From Dehalococcoidia bacterium (GTDB lineage Bacteria > Chloroflexota > Dehalococcoidia > Lucifugimonadales > SHYT01), in NCBI GenBank assembly GCA_009692665.1, contig SHYT01000009.1:1-64000 (forward strand): 64,000 nucleotides of DNA, written 5' to 3'. How positions within the stretch are numbered: position 1 is the stretch's first letter; every line of letters begins with the position of its first letter. The notes under the pieces are model-generated. The model did not search any database and was not told where the DNA came from. It saw only the letters and a program-made list of their open reading frames with translations. The translations under genes were made by a program, and so were the position numbers. Shown here one piece after another: positions 22,565 to 35,957 of the stretch.

Positions 22565-22742
22565 ACCCTGAGTGTTACCCGACTGCCAACAGTAGGGCGG
22601 AGTCGAAGTGGAGCGGGTGGAGTCGCGGTTTGCGGCTACCCTTGCAGCGCCCTATAATGGGAAAGGAGCCGCTTCGTGCGGCGGGCTTCGAGTATTCGAC
22701 TCGGTATATGAACGAAAAGCTCTGGCCTAATGAGGAGGATCT

Positions 22743-23684
22743 ATGGTGCAGCGCGGCAACGGAAACGGGGCAACCACCGGCACCTGGCAGGTAAAAGTCG
22801 GCCTGGCGCAAATGCTCAAGGGCGGCGTCATTATGGACGTGGTCACGCCGGAGCACGCCAAGATCGCCGAGGATGCGGGGGCCTGCGCGGTGATGGCGCT
22901 GGAGCGCGTGCCATCTGACATCCGTGTGGCCGGTGGCGTCGCCCGCATGTCCGATCCGGGCATGATTGAGAAGATTATGAAGGCCGTCACCATTCCCGTG
23001 ATGGCGAAGGCGCGCATCGGCCACTTTGCGGAGGCGCGTATCTTGGAAGCGATTGGCGTGGACTACATTGACGAGTCCGAGGTGCTGACGCCCGCGGACG
23101 AAGCAAACCATATCTGGAAGCACCCATACAAGGTTCCATTTGTCTGCGGCTGCCGCGACCTTGGTGAAGCGTTGCGCCGCATTAGCGAGGGTGCCGCGAT
23201 GATCCGCACCAAGGGCGAGGCGGGCACGGGCAACGTCGTGGAGGCGGTGCGCCACATGCGGGCGCTGATGTCGGGCATCCATAAGGTGCAGAGCATGTCT
23301 GATGATGAGCTGCCGGCGGAGGCGAAGGCGCTGGGCGCGCCGCTGGAGCTGGTGCATGAAGTCAAGCGGCTGGGCCGCCTTCCGGTGGTGAACTTTGCCG
23401 CGGGTGGGCTGGCCACGCCGGCAGACGCCGCGCTTATGATGCACTTGGGCTGTGACGGCGTATTCGTCGGCTCCGGCATCTTCAAGTCCGGCAATGCGAG
23501 TGACACTCCAGAGGAGCGCAACAAGAAAATCGTGAATCGAGCGAAAGCCATCGTCAAAGCCACAACGCACTACCAGGATTGGGCCATCGTGGCTGAAGTC
23601 TCCAAGGATTTGGGCGAGTCAATGCCCGGCATTGATATCCGCACGCTGAAGCCGGAGCAAGTGTTAGCGGTACGCGGCTGGTAG
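22743..23684 (+). CDS. pdxS: Pyridoxal 5'-phosphate synthase, synthase subunit
   Basis: [55 protein letters not shown]. Confidence 0.97.
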   Translation: MVQRGNGNGATTGTWQVKVGLAQMLKGGVIMDVVTPEHAKIAEDAGACAVMALERVPSDIRVAGGVARMSDPGMIEKIMKAVTIPVMAKARIGHFAEARILEAIGVDYIDESEVLTPADEANHIWKHPYKVPFVCGCRDLGEALRRISEGAAMIRTKGEAGTGNVVEAVRHMRALMSGIHKVQSMSDDELPAEAKALGAPLELVHEVKRLGRLPVVNFAAGGLATPADAALMMHLGCDGVFVGSGIFKSGNASDTPEERNKKIVNRAKAIVKATTHYQDWAIVAEVSKDLGESMPGIDIRTLKPEQVLAVRGW

Positions 23685-23763
23685 AATCTGCCCCCACGTT
23701 GGGCAGGGGGTAGGGCGCCTATGACAACAAGCGGGTGGGTGCATGGCAAGCCCACGCCTATTA

Positions 23764-23801
23764 CCTGGGAATTGGCGATGCAAAAAGCGCCAATTCCCAG
23801 G
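23764..23801. promoter_or_regulatory. Perfect hairpin immediately abutting the pdxT ATG
   Basis: CCTGGGAATTGGCG-N10-CGCCAATTCCCAGG then ATG at 23802. Confidence 0.7.
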
Positions 23802-24383
23802 ATGTCGAACATCGGCGTCCTTGCGCTGCAAGGCGACTTCCTTGAGCACATACTGGTGCTCCGGCATCTTGGTGTTGACCCCGTTGAAGTCCGCAAGCCG
23901 GAGCAGCTTGAAGCGTTGGCCGGGCTCATTATCCCTGGCGGCGAGAGCACCACTATGGCGAACTTAATGGACGCGTTTGAGTTGCGTGGCGCAATCCAGC
24001 AGCGCGCGCGCCAGGCGATGGCCATCTGGGGAAGCTGCGCGGGCATGATCTTGCTCGCAAAACACCTGGTGGATGAGCGCCCCATGCCCCTCGGGCTCAT
24101 GGCCATGACCGTTTCGCGCAATGCGTACGGGCGGCAGTTGGAAAGCTTCGAGACTGACTTGGACATCCCCGCGCTCCAAGGTAAGCCGTTTCACGCCGTG
24201 TTCATCCGTGCACCAAAGTTTGTGGGTCTGGGGAAGAACGTTGAAATTGTGGCAGAGCTTCCTAACGGCGAGGCGGTGGCCGCTCGCCAGGGAAAGCTGC
24301 TGGCAACATCGTTCCATCCGGAGTTGACCAACGATTTCCGCTTTCACCAGTACTTCCTGGAGATCGTGCATGGCACTGTCTAA
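23802..24383 (+). CDS. pdxT: Pyridoxal 5'-phosphate synthase, glutaminase subunit
   Basis: IGVLALQGDFLEHILVLRHLGVDPVEVRKPEQLEALAGLIIPGGESTTMANLM; TSFHPELTNDFRFHQYFLE. Confidence 0.95.
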   Translation: MSNIGVLALQGDFLEHILVLRHLGVDPVEVRKPEQLEALAGLIIPGGESTTMANLMDAFELRGAIQQRARQAMAIWGSCAGMILLAKHLVDERPMPLGLMAMTVSRNAYGRQLESFETDLDIPALQGKPFHAVFIRAPKFVGLGKNVEIVAELPNGEAVAARQGKLLATSFHPELTNDFRFHQYFLEIVHGTV

Positions 24384-25305
24384 CCAGCAGACGATTCGTA
24401 GCCTCCGTTCACTGGATCTGCTGGCCTTTCCGCTAAAACAGTGGCGAGGGTTGACAGAGCAGTCGGTCACGCTGGACCGGCTGGAGTCTGATGTGGCATC
24501 CGGGCCTTTGAGCACGCTGGCCAAGAACCGCGTAGGGCTGACGCGACGGAGTTCGTTCTGGATTGCGCAAGAGGGTAGCCGCGTGCACGCGGTAGTAGAA
24601 GGCAAAGCCCGGTCGGGGCCCAACGCGTGGGAAATCCCACACCTGTGGGCGGGTGATAGCGCGCTGCGGCCAGTGACAGCGCTGCTTGAGCAGGTGCCGG
24701 TTGAGGCGGGCAAGTACGGCGCGCGGCGGGTGTTCCTGCGGCTGAGCGCGGACTCCCCATACATTCCGGCGGCGGCGCAGGCGGGTTTTGTGACCGCGTT
24801 TGAGGAAACATTGTTCTCTAAAGATGGGCGGCCGGAGCTAGGACAGCCTGCGGTCCAGCATGAGATTCGGCGGCGCTCCATAGAGCACGATTCGGCGCTC
24901 TTCCACGCCTTCAACCTGGCGACACCCGCCACTGTGCGCTGCGCCGTGGGCCTGACGCTTGAAGAGTGGCGGGACTCGCACGAGCAGAGCGGGCATCGCG
25001 CGGATGAATGGGTATACGCGGCGCAAGGGCACCAGCCCAGCGGGCTGGTGCAAGAATGGTCATGCAACGGCGCTTCGCATGTTCGCGTAGTCACGGCTAC
25101 CTCAGACGCGTTGGAGGCTTTGCTCCAGACGGCGCTTCCCGTTGGCAGCGACAGCCGTGTGAACCTGTTAGTGCCGGACTACTTGCCCAACCTGGAGGCA
25201 CAGGTAGAATCACTGGGGTTCGCCCCTCGGCGTCGATACGTTGTCCTGGTCAAGTCGGTGGTAGAGATGGTTAGAGAGGTGGCATTTGCCCCAGCCAGCG
25301 TCTAA
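24370..25305 (+). CDS. Hypothetical protein, possibly GNAT-like
   Basis: 311 aa ORF tightly packed between pdxT and the AAA ATPase (overlaps both); no strong motif. Confidence 0.55.
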   Translation: MALSNQQTIRSLRSLDLLAFPLKQWRGLTEQSVTLDRLESDVASGPLSTLAKNRVGLTRRSSFWIAQEGSRVHAVVEGKARSGPNAWEIPHLWAGDSALRPVTALLEQVPVEAGKYGARRVFLRLSADSPYIPAAAQAGFVTAFEETLFSKDGRPELGQPAVQHEIRRRSIEHDSALFHAFNLATPATVRCAVGLTLEEWRDSHEQSGHRADEWVYAAQGHQPSGLVQEWSCNGASHVRVVTATSDALEALLQTALPVGSDSRVNLLVPDYLPNLEAQVESLGFAPRRRYVVLVKSVVEMVREVAFAPASV

Positions 25306-27106
25306 CGATAACCCCAGCCAGGAACCCCATCCCCCGCTCCAGCGTGTCATGGTTGACGACCTTGACGGTCTTCTCCAAGCCTTGCCGCAGCACCTGCGCA
25401 ACGAGTTGCGGAACGGCGGCAAGCTGAATGACCTCCTTGAAGTGGTGATGGACTTGGGCCGTATTCCTCTAGCGCGGTTCCGCGACGTCGAATTGGACCT
25501 GGGCGCGGAAGAGGTCGGCGCGGAGGATATCGACTACGTCATCTCCCGCATCGGTGAGTTCGGCGACGACAACCGCGCAGGCATTGAGCGTATGCTCCAC
25601 CGCATTTCCTGCATGCGTAACCGTAAGGGGAAGGTCATTGGCCTGACGCTGCGCGTGGGGCGCGCGGTATTCGGGACCATCGACATCATTGACGACTTGG
25701 TGTTTGGCGGCAAGAGCATTCTCTTGCTGGGCCGCCCGGGCGTGGGCAAGACGACGATGCTGCGCGAGGTGGCCCGTGTGCTTGCCGATAGCGCGAAGAA
25801 GCGTGCAATCGTGGTGGATACGTCCAACGAAATTGCCGGCGACGGTGATATCCCACACCCGGCCATCGGACGCGCGCGGCGCATGCAGGTCAAGAGCCCG
25901 GCCGACCAGCACAATGTCATGATTGAGGCGGTGGAGAACCACATGCCACAAGTCATTGTGATCGATGAAATGGGGACGGAGCTGGAAGCGTCGGCGGCCC
26001 GCACAATTGCCGAGCGCGGCGTGCAGCTTATCGCCACGGCGCACGGCAACACGCTGGAAAACCTGATCATGAACCCCACACTCTCAGACCTCGTCGGTGG
26101 CATCCAGTCGGTGACGCTAAGCGACGAAGAGGCCCGGCGGCGCGGGACGCAGAAAACAGTGCTGGAGCGCAAGAGCCCGCCCACGTTCAACATCCTCGTG
26201 GAGATTCAGTCCTGGGACCGCCTGGTGGTGTATGACGATGTGGCCTCTGCTGTGGACAAGCTCCTGCGGGGCTACGAGGTTATCCCGGAAATCCGGTGGG
26301 TGGATGAGAACGGCGTTGTCCGTAAGGGTGAGGCCGAGCCGGTGTTCCTGGAGAGCGTTACCGGCACGGGCGCGGAAGAGAATGCGTCGCCGTTCCCGCC
26401 GGAGCCGCGCGGGTGGCGCAACCGCGGGCGCGCTCCAGACTATGACCGGCGCGGTCGACCGGGCGGTGGCGACTTTGATCGGGACCGCCGGCCATCGGCG
26501 CCGCCGGAGCGCCGGGAGGCCGCGCGCAGTGAGCTCAACGCGCCCAACGCGCCAGCTCCTCCTCCTGCAGGGCACGCGGCGCAACCTCCCCCGCGTTCTG
26601 GTGCTGCACCTCGTGCCGCGGGGCCGATGGGAGCGCCGCCGGGAAAAGTCGTTCGCGTCTACCCTTTCGGCGTAAGCCGTGACCGGTTATTCCAGGGTGG
26701 GCGCAATTCCTCTATGGACTTCGAGTTGGTTGAGGACCCGGCCAAGGCGGACGTGGTGCTCACAACCAAAACGCACTACCGCCGCAGGCCAGAGGTGCTG
26801 AAGACTGCGGAGCAGGCAGGCAAGCCGATTTACGTGCTGCGCCGCAATTCGCAGGGCCAGATCGAGCAGTTTGCGCGCAGCCTCACAACCAACGGCCAGG
26901 AGAGCGCCAGCAAGAAGGCGCAGGGCGCGCTGGAGGAGGCCGAGGACGCCGCGATGCATGTTGCCAGCGGGTCAGGCTCGGTCGAGCTGGAGCCCCAGAG
27001 CGCGTACCTCCGCCGTCTGCAGCACCAGGTCGCCGAGCGCTACAACCTCGCGTCCGCCAGCACAGGCCGTGAGCCCCAGCGCCGCGTAATCATCTACCGC
27101 GAGTAG
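25286..27106 (+). CDS. AAA ATPase with C-terminal R3H-like domain (SpoIIIAA/ycf45-like)
   Basis: SILLLGRPGVGKTTMLREVARVLADSAKKRAIVVDTSNEIAGDGDIPHPAIGRARRMQV; Pro-rich linker; C-terminal RRLQHQVAERYNLASASTGREPQRRVIIY. Confidence 0.88.
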   Translation: MPQPASNDNPSQEPHPPLQRVMVDDLDGLLQALPQHLRNELRNGGKLNDLLEVVMDLGRIPLARFRDVELDLGAEEVGAEDIDYVISRIGEFGDDNRAGIERMLHRISCMRNRKGKVIGLTLRVGRAVFGTIDIIDDLVFGGKSILLLGRPGVGKTTMLREVARVLADSAKKRAIVVDTSNEIAGDGDIPHPAIGRARRMQVKSPADQHNVMIEAVENHMPQVIVIDEMGTELEASAARTIAERGVQLIATAHGNTLENLIMNPTLSDLVGGIQSVTLSDEEARRRGTQKTVLERKSPPTFNILVEIQSWDRLVVYDDVASAVDKLLRGYEVIPEIRWVDENGVVRKGEAEPVFLESVTGTGAEENASPFPPEPRGWRNRGRAPDYDRRGRPGGGDFDRDRRPSAPPERREAARSELNAPNAPAPPPAGHAAQPPPRSGAAPRAAGPMGAPPGKVVRVYPFGVSRDRLFQGGRNSSMDFELVEDPAKADVVLTTKTHYRRRPEVLKTAEQAGKPIYVLRRNSQGQIEQFARSLTTNGQESASKKAQGALEEAEDAAMHVASGSGSVELEPQSAYLRRLQHQVAERYNLASASTGREPQRRVIIYRE

Positions 27107-27222
27107 CGCGTAGGCGCGCAGCCGCTGTCCTGAGCGTAGTCGGCAGTATCCGATACCCCAGCCGAGCCCTCGCTTCACTCAGCTATACTTGAAACGTATC
27201 TCCCCCGGAGGCCACGCATCCC

Positions 27223-29817
27223 GTGATTCCCTTACGGCTCACCTTGCGCAACTTCATGAGCTACCGTGACGCCGCTCCCACGCTGGAGCTGGAGGGCTTC
27301 CATATTGTGTGCCTGTGCGGGGAGAACGGCCACGGCAAGTCCGCGCTGCTGGACGCCGTCACCTGGGCGCTCTGGGGCGCCGTTCGCGGCATGGTCACCG
27401 GCAGCCGCAGCCTGCGCACGGAAGAGCTCGTGCACGCAGGCCAGGCGGAGATGGAGGTCGCGCTGGAGTTCTTGGCTGGCGAGACGCGCTATCGCGTTGT
27501 CCGCAAGTACGGCCGGGCCTCCCACGGGCCCGCGGCTGGCGGCCTGCTGGACCTGCAAGTCGAGAACGGCCCATCGTGGCGCTCCATCAGCGAAAGCACC
27601 ATGCCCGCCACGCAGCGCTCCCTAAACCGCATTCTCCAGATGGACTACGAGACGTTTGTGAACTCCGCATTCCTGCTGCAAGGCCAGACGGACCGCTTCA
27701 CCCGCGCAGAGCCGTCCCGCCGCAAAGAAATCCTATGCGACATCCTTGGCCTCTCCCGCTACGACGAGCTTGCCCGCGAGAGCCGCGACCAGGCGCGGGA
27801 TCTGCGCGTCCGTGCGGACGCCGCCGCCGCGGACGCCCGGCGCCTTTCGGAAGAGCTTGCCACGCGCCCCCAGGTGGAGCTTGACCTCGGCCTCGCACAG
27901 ACCGCCGTCCGCACGCTCCACCCAAAAGTTGACGCCACCGCCAAACTAAAAGAGGTCGTCAGTCTGCGTCTCGCCCTCTTGGATCAGCGAGCCCCGGAGC
28001 AATCACGACTCCAGCGAGAAGTCGGCACCAAGCAGTCGACACTGCAAGATTTCGAACGCCGCAGCCGCCGTCTGCAAGAGCAGCGCGCCTCATATGAAAA
28101 TATTCTCCTGAATAAAGACGCAGTCCTCAAAGAGAAGGCGCAGTACCAGGACGGGATTAAGCAACTGCAAACGCTGGACAGCCTTGCACTCCGCTACCAA
28201 ACGCTCCAGAACGATCTGCATACCCAGCAGCGCACCATAGAAGTTGCGAAGACCAGGCTGGAAGGCGAGATGAAGGCGGCCGAGCGTAAGGTTGCGGAGG
28301 TTTCCGTGAAGGCGGCCCAAGGCAGCACGCTCCAGGCGCAGCTCGTGGAAACACGGGACCGCCTTAAGGCGCTGGACACAGAAGAGTCGAGCGTCTTGGA
28401 GCGGCATCAAGCATGGCAGACCGCGCAGGTGGAAACGCGGCGCCTCGAAGCTGAAACCAGAGCTATCACAGAAGAGGGCAAGCAGGTCCGCGCCCGGCTG
28501 GATATCCTCCTGGCTGAGCCAAACCCCATGTGCCCGGTCTGCAAGACGCCGCTTGGCGTCGATGGCCGCAAGCACATCGAACAAGAAATGGAGACAACTA
28601 TCCAGGCGCTCCGCCAGCGTTTCAGTGACGGCCAGAAAGCCTTCAAGGAAACGAATGCCCGCGCCGAAGCCCTGGCCAAAGAACTCGATGCCCTTACCAG
28701 AGACGTGCGCCGTCGCCGCGAGTCCACTACCCGCGAGGAGGGCCGGATCGCCCAGACACTCGCCGAGTCCGTTCTCGCGTCTAAAGAGCTCATGACCACA
28801 CGGCAGGTCGTTGACCATGTACACACAACCATTACGCAGGGCAGTTACGCGCAAGAGGCGCGCGCCGCGCTGGAGCACGTGCAGGCTGAGCTTGGCGCCC
28901 TGGGCTATGACCCTGCGGCGCACCGCGAGTTACAGCAAGCGTGTGCCGTGCTGGCTGGCGTGCCGGAGAAAGCCCGCAGCTTAAGAGAAGCCGAGCAGCA
29001 CCTGCCGGAAGTCCAGCACGATCTCGCGCTTGCCACACAGCAGATCGCCGACGCACAGCAGTCCTTGAAGGGCGACGAGGATGCTTTGCGCCACCTGGCA
29101 GAAGAGTTGCTCATCCGCCCGCAGATCGAAGCGGAGCTTGCGCGAGCAACTCAGGCCCACGTGTCCCTCCAGCAGCAGCACCAGTCCGCGCAAGCCCAAT
29201 TCGTTCGCTGTGAGACACGTCTGGCAGACCTGGACACCAAGAAGCAGCAGCACGCCGAACTTTCGGCGCGCACCGGGGCACTCCAAACCGAACGCGACAC
29301 GTACGAAGTGCTGGCTGAGGCGTTCGGCAAGAACGGTCTTCAGGCCATGCTGATTGACGAAGCCCTGCCGGAGATTGAGGAGGACGCCAACCAACTGCTG
29401 TCTCGCCTGACGGATGGCCGCATGCATCTCAAGCTGGAGACCCAGCGCAACACCAAACGCGGCGCCGCGCAGGAAACGCTCGATTTGCTCGTGGCCGACG
29501 AGCTGAGCACGCGTCCCTACGACCTGTTCTCCGGCGGTGAGGGGTTCCGCATCAACTTCGCCCTGCGCGTCGCCCTGGCACGCGTGTTGGCCCGGCGCGC
29601 CGGTGCCCCCCTGCGCACGCTCCTCATCGATGAAGGCTTTGGCACACAGGACGTGGCTGGCCGCGAGCGTTTGGTGTCAGCCATCCGCGCCATCCAGGAC
29701 GACTTCGCGCTCATCATTGTCATTACACACTTGGAAGACTTGAAGGAAGCCTTTCCGGTGCGGATTGAGATCGAAAAGACGTCAGAAGCGGGATCCTCAT
29801 TTCGCGTGGTCGCCTAA
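27223..29817 (+). CDS. sbcC: SbcC/Rad50-like SMC-family exonuclease ATPase
   Basis: LTLRNFMSYRD, GENGHGKSALLDAVTWALWG, zinc hook CPVC, FSGGEGFRINFALRVALARVLARR. Confidence 0.92.
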   Translation: MIPLRLTLRNFMSYRDAAPTLELEGFHIVCLCGENGHGKSALLDAVTWALWGAVRGMVTGSRSLRTEELVHAGQAEMEVALEFLAGETRYRVVRKYGRASHGPAAGGLLDLQVENGPSWRSISESTMPATQRSLNRILQMDYETFVNSAFLLQGQTDRFTRAEPSRRKEILCDILGLSRYDELARESRDQARDLRVRADAAAADARRLSEELATRPQVELDLGLAQTAVRTLHPKVDATAKLKEVVSLRLALLDQRAPEQSRLQREVGTKQSTLQDFERRSRRLQEQRASYENILLNKDAVLKEKAQYQDGIKQLQTLDSLALRYQTLQNDLHTQQRTIEVAKTRLEGEMKAAERKVAEVSVKAAQGSTLQAQLVETRDRLKALDTEESSVLERHQAWQTAQVETRRLEAETRAITEEGKQVRARLDILLAEPNPMCPVCKTPLGVDGRKHIEQEMETTIQALRQRFSDGQKAFKETNARAEALAKELDALTRDVRRRRESTTREEGRIAQTLAESVLASKELMTTRQVVDHVHTTITQGSYAQEARAALEHVQAELGALGYDPAAHRELQQACAVLAGVPEKARSLREAEQHLPEVQHDLALATQQIADAQQSLKGDEDALRHLAEELLIRPQIEAELARATQAHVSLQQQHQSAQAQFVRCETRLADLDTKKQQHAELSARTGALQTERDTYEVLAEAFGKNGLQAMLIDEALPEIEEDANQLLSRLTDGRMHLKLETQRNTKRGAAQETLDLLVADELSTRPYDLFSGGEGFRINFALRVALARVLARRAGAPLRTLLIDEGFGTQDVAGRERLVSAIRAIQDDFALIIVITHLEDLKEAFPVRIEIEKTSEAGSSFRVVA

Positions 29818-29888
29818 CGGCAGCGTTGTGACGCTTGTGCTTTACCTTTACACTTTTCTTATACTTAGGGCGGAAAAGTCCCTTGCAG

Positions 29889-29897
29889 TGTGGACAA
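29889..29897 (-). promoter_or_regulatory. DnaA-box-like TTGTCCACA
   Basis: + strand tgtggacaa; TTGTCCACA is the DnaA-box form known from actinobacteria. Confidence 0.4.
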
Positions 29898-29908
29898 CTT
29901 TGGAACGT

Positions 29909-29924
29909 TATTTCAAGTGAAACA
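29909..29924. promoter_or_regulatory. parS-like site
   Basis: TATTTCAAGTGAAACA versus parS TGTTTCACGTGAAACA: 14/16 identical. Confidence 0.5.
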
Positions 29925-30229
29925 CGGATCTTTAGCTGCGTTTCCAGGTGGTTACCATGCAAAATACCTTTGGCGTGATTGTGATGCTTCCTTTACCTGA
30001 TCTTCCAAGACTTCTTGTCCCAGACCTCTCCGCCAGCACTCCGCAATAGTAATCCCTCTCTTCGCGCTCATCAGATGTGGCCTGTTCCGCTTCTAGCTGC
30101 TATCTTCCGCTTCGAACTGTACTTCCTTGGCGTTATCTACCCTTTCAACACCCTTATCATCTCTATCACTAAAACTCTAGGTATCTAAGCAACTAACGAG
30201 TTCTCTAAAGAACGAGACTATAATGGCGT

Positions 30230-30238
30230 TGTGGACAA
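30230..30238 (-). promoter_or_regulatory. DnaA-box-like TTGTCCACA
   Basis: + strand tgtggacaa. Confidence 0.4.
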
Positions 30239-30243
30239 TGTGG

Positions 30244-30280
30244 AAAGAAAAGAGGACTCGGCTTGAGTCCTCTTTTCTTT
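30244..30280. terminator. Bidirectional intrinsic terminator 3' of gyrB
   Basis: AAAGAAAAGAGGACTC-ggctt-GAGTCCTCTTTTCTTT, perfect 16-bp stem. Confidence 0.9.
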
Positions 30281-30304
30281 GTGTATCGAGAGGGCTAGTA
30301 AGTT

Positions 30305-34092
<3,788 letters not shown>

Positions 34093-34278
34093 AGGCGACT
34101 CCGAATACGCTGATGCACGAAGCTGTTTTCAGGGGAAATTCGGCAGTGCAAGGCCATCACGCCAAAAGTGGAAAGCCATACCCAGCAGAACGCCCGTTCT
34201 GCCCGCTGCAAAGCGTTCGGCAGCGGCCCTGCAAACGGTATACTAGACGAATTGACCGTCAAGAGCTAGGAGTACCCA

Positions 34279-34701
34279 ATGGCCCTCATCATCCTCATCG
34301 TGCTCGCTTTTTGGGGCGGCAGCGTCATGTACGCTCTCCTCTACGCTCGAGAACACCTTAGTGAAGAAGCCCTCGCCGAGGGCAGCGCCCACTCCCAGCG
34401 ACAGCAGGTCACCGGCAGGCTCATTGCATTCGGGGCCGCCACTGTTGGCATTCTCAGCGTTGGCGGTATGACCTCCGCCATTGCCGGCCCTGCCAAAGGC
34501 GCACTCTGGCCCATCATCGGCGTAGCGCTTGTGGCCTGCGCCGTACCTCTGACCCTGCCCGCTGGCAAGCTCCTGGGCGTCAAGTTGACCGCAGAACGAC
34601 TGGTTGGTGCCTCCATGGCGCTGACAATGGTGACCGCAGTGGGCCTGGCCATCTACTTCATGGTGCGGATATTCCTGAGTAACCCGGAGATTTTGGGTTA
34701 A
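34279..34701 (+). CDS. Hypothetical membrane protein
   Basis: 140 aa hydrophobic ORF with RBS-like upstream (gctaggagtacccaatg). Confidence 0.55.
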   Translation: MALIILIVLAFWGGSVMYALLYAREHLSEEALAEGSAHSQRQQVTGRLIAFGAATVGILSVGGMTSAIAGPAKGALWPIIGVALVACAVPLTLPAGKLLGVKLTAERLVGASMALTMVTAVGLAIYFMVRIFLSNPEILG

Positions 34702-34773
34702 AGTGGTGGCTGCGCCGTTCTAAAAGAACAAAGCTTTTTGCAGAATATGTCGTCGCGTGCTATTTTGTTATGA

Positions 34774-34998
34774 AACTGCGAAGTAATCCTAGCCGGCATC
34801 ACTAGCAACATTCGGCGAGCGCTAGTGAGAGATGCCTTACTCCGCGACTGGAAGCAGGCGGGACGCGCGGCCCCCTCCACTGCTACGGGCATCCTCTACG
34901 CGCTCAAGCAGAACATAGTTGGACGGCGTCTGGGTGCGCTTTCGGCAACGGACATGCAGACGGGGGCAATCGCTTTGCGCCAATCGTTGGGACTTTAG
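34774..34998 (+). pseudogene. C-terminal remnant of a MazF/PemK-type toxin
   Basis: Open frame (no ATG) NCEVILAGITSNIRRALVRDALLRDWKQAGRAAPSTATGILYALKQNIVGRRLGALSATDMQTGAIALRQSLGL*; matches the MazF pattern 'ITSN...DW..AGL..PS....lG.Ls..D......L...LGL'. Confidence 0.7.
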
Positions 34999-35015
34999 GC
35001 GGGCGCGCTGGAAAT

Positions 35016-35957
35016 CTACCCCACAAACCACACGCGGTCCAGCACCAGCCCCAGGAAAATGAGCGACAGGTACAGCGTGGAGTATTTGTAGAGTCGGCGC
35101 ACCCGCTTCTCAGACGGGTCGTGGTGCACCGCGTAGGCCATCTGCAAGAATGGCAGGCCGAGCACAAGCGCCGACCCAAGATACAGCCAGCCAAACAATC
35201 CCAACGCAGCGGGCAGCAGCGTCACGCCCAGCATATACCACGTATAAATCAGCATCTGTGACGTCGTCTCTTTATCTCCGCTTACCACGGGCAGCATGGG
35301 CACCTGCGCGCGCGCGTAGTCTTCCTTCGTTAGCAGCGCCAGAGCCCATGCGTGCGGCGGCGTCCAGAAGAAGATGATCAGGAACAGGAACACTGCGGCT
35401 GGCTCCAGCGTGCCTGTCACCGCCGTCCAACCTATGAGGGGCGGGAACGCGCCCGCGGCGCCGCCCACCACAATGTTCTGCGGCGTGCGCCGCTTTAAGT
35501 ACCAGCTATAGAAAAACACGTAGTACACAAACGCAATCGCAGAGAGCGCCGCGCTCAGCACGTTCACGTACACCGCAAACAACCAAATAGAAATCGCACC
35601 AAGCGCGATGCCGTAGATCAGCGCGCTCGTGTCGCGCACGCGAGAGGCCGGCAGCGGCCGCTTGCGCGTGCGGTCCATAAGCTGGTCAATGTCCCGGTCC
35701 AGCCACGAGTTCAATGTGCTCGCGCCACCCGCGCACAGGTATCCCGCGAGCAGCGTGATGAGCGCTACCTGCCAGGACACGCTTCCGCGTCCTGCTGCGA
35801 GCATCCCCGCCAGTGTCGTGACCAGCAGCAGCACAATAATGTTGGGCTTTGTTAGCGCCAGGTACGCCAGTACCGTCTTCAGCGGCGATGCGGAGTGCAC
35901 AGAGCGAGGCGCGCCATCTACCGGAGACACAGGAACGCTTGATGGTTGCTTACGCAT
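35016..35957 (-). CDS. ctaB: Protoheme IX farnesyltransferase
   Basis: LALTKPNIIVLLLVTTLAGMLAA; NSWLDRDIDQLMDRTRKRPLPA. Confidence 0.95.
   Translation of the reverse strand: MRKQPSSVPVSPVDGAPRSVHSASPLKTVLAYLALTKPNIIVLLLVTTLAGMLAAGRGSVSWQVALITLLAGYLCAGGASTLNSWLDRDIDQLMDRTRKRPLPASRVRDTSALIYGIALGAISIWLFAVYVNVLSAALSAIAFVYYVFFYSWYLKRRTPQNIVVGGAAGAFPPLIGWTAVTGTLEPAAVFLFLIIFFWTPPHAWALALLTKEDYARAQVPMLPVVSGDKETTSQMLIYTWYMLGVTLLPAALGLFGWLYLGSALVLGLPFLQMAYAVHHDPSEKRVRRLYKYSTLYLSLIFLGLVLDRVWFVG

Noticed and set aside
27107-27222. 'gctgtcctgagcgtagtcggcagtatc' as a REP copy
   Set aside because: Only loosely resembles the REP core and lacks matching arms; too degenerate to call.
29723-29962. Minus-strand ORF containing CPHCKGLFRPKYKKSVKV (zinc-finger-like)
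   Set aside because: Overlaps the sbcC 3' end and the parS-like/DnaA-box region; single CxxC only, no RBS; more likely non-coding.
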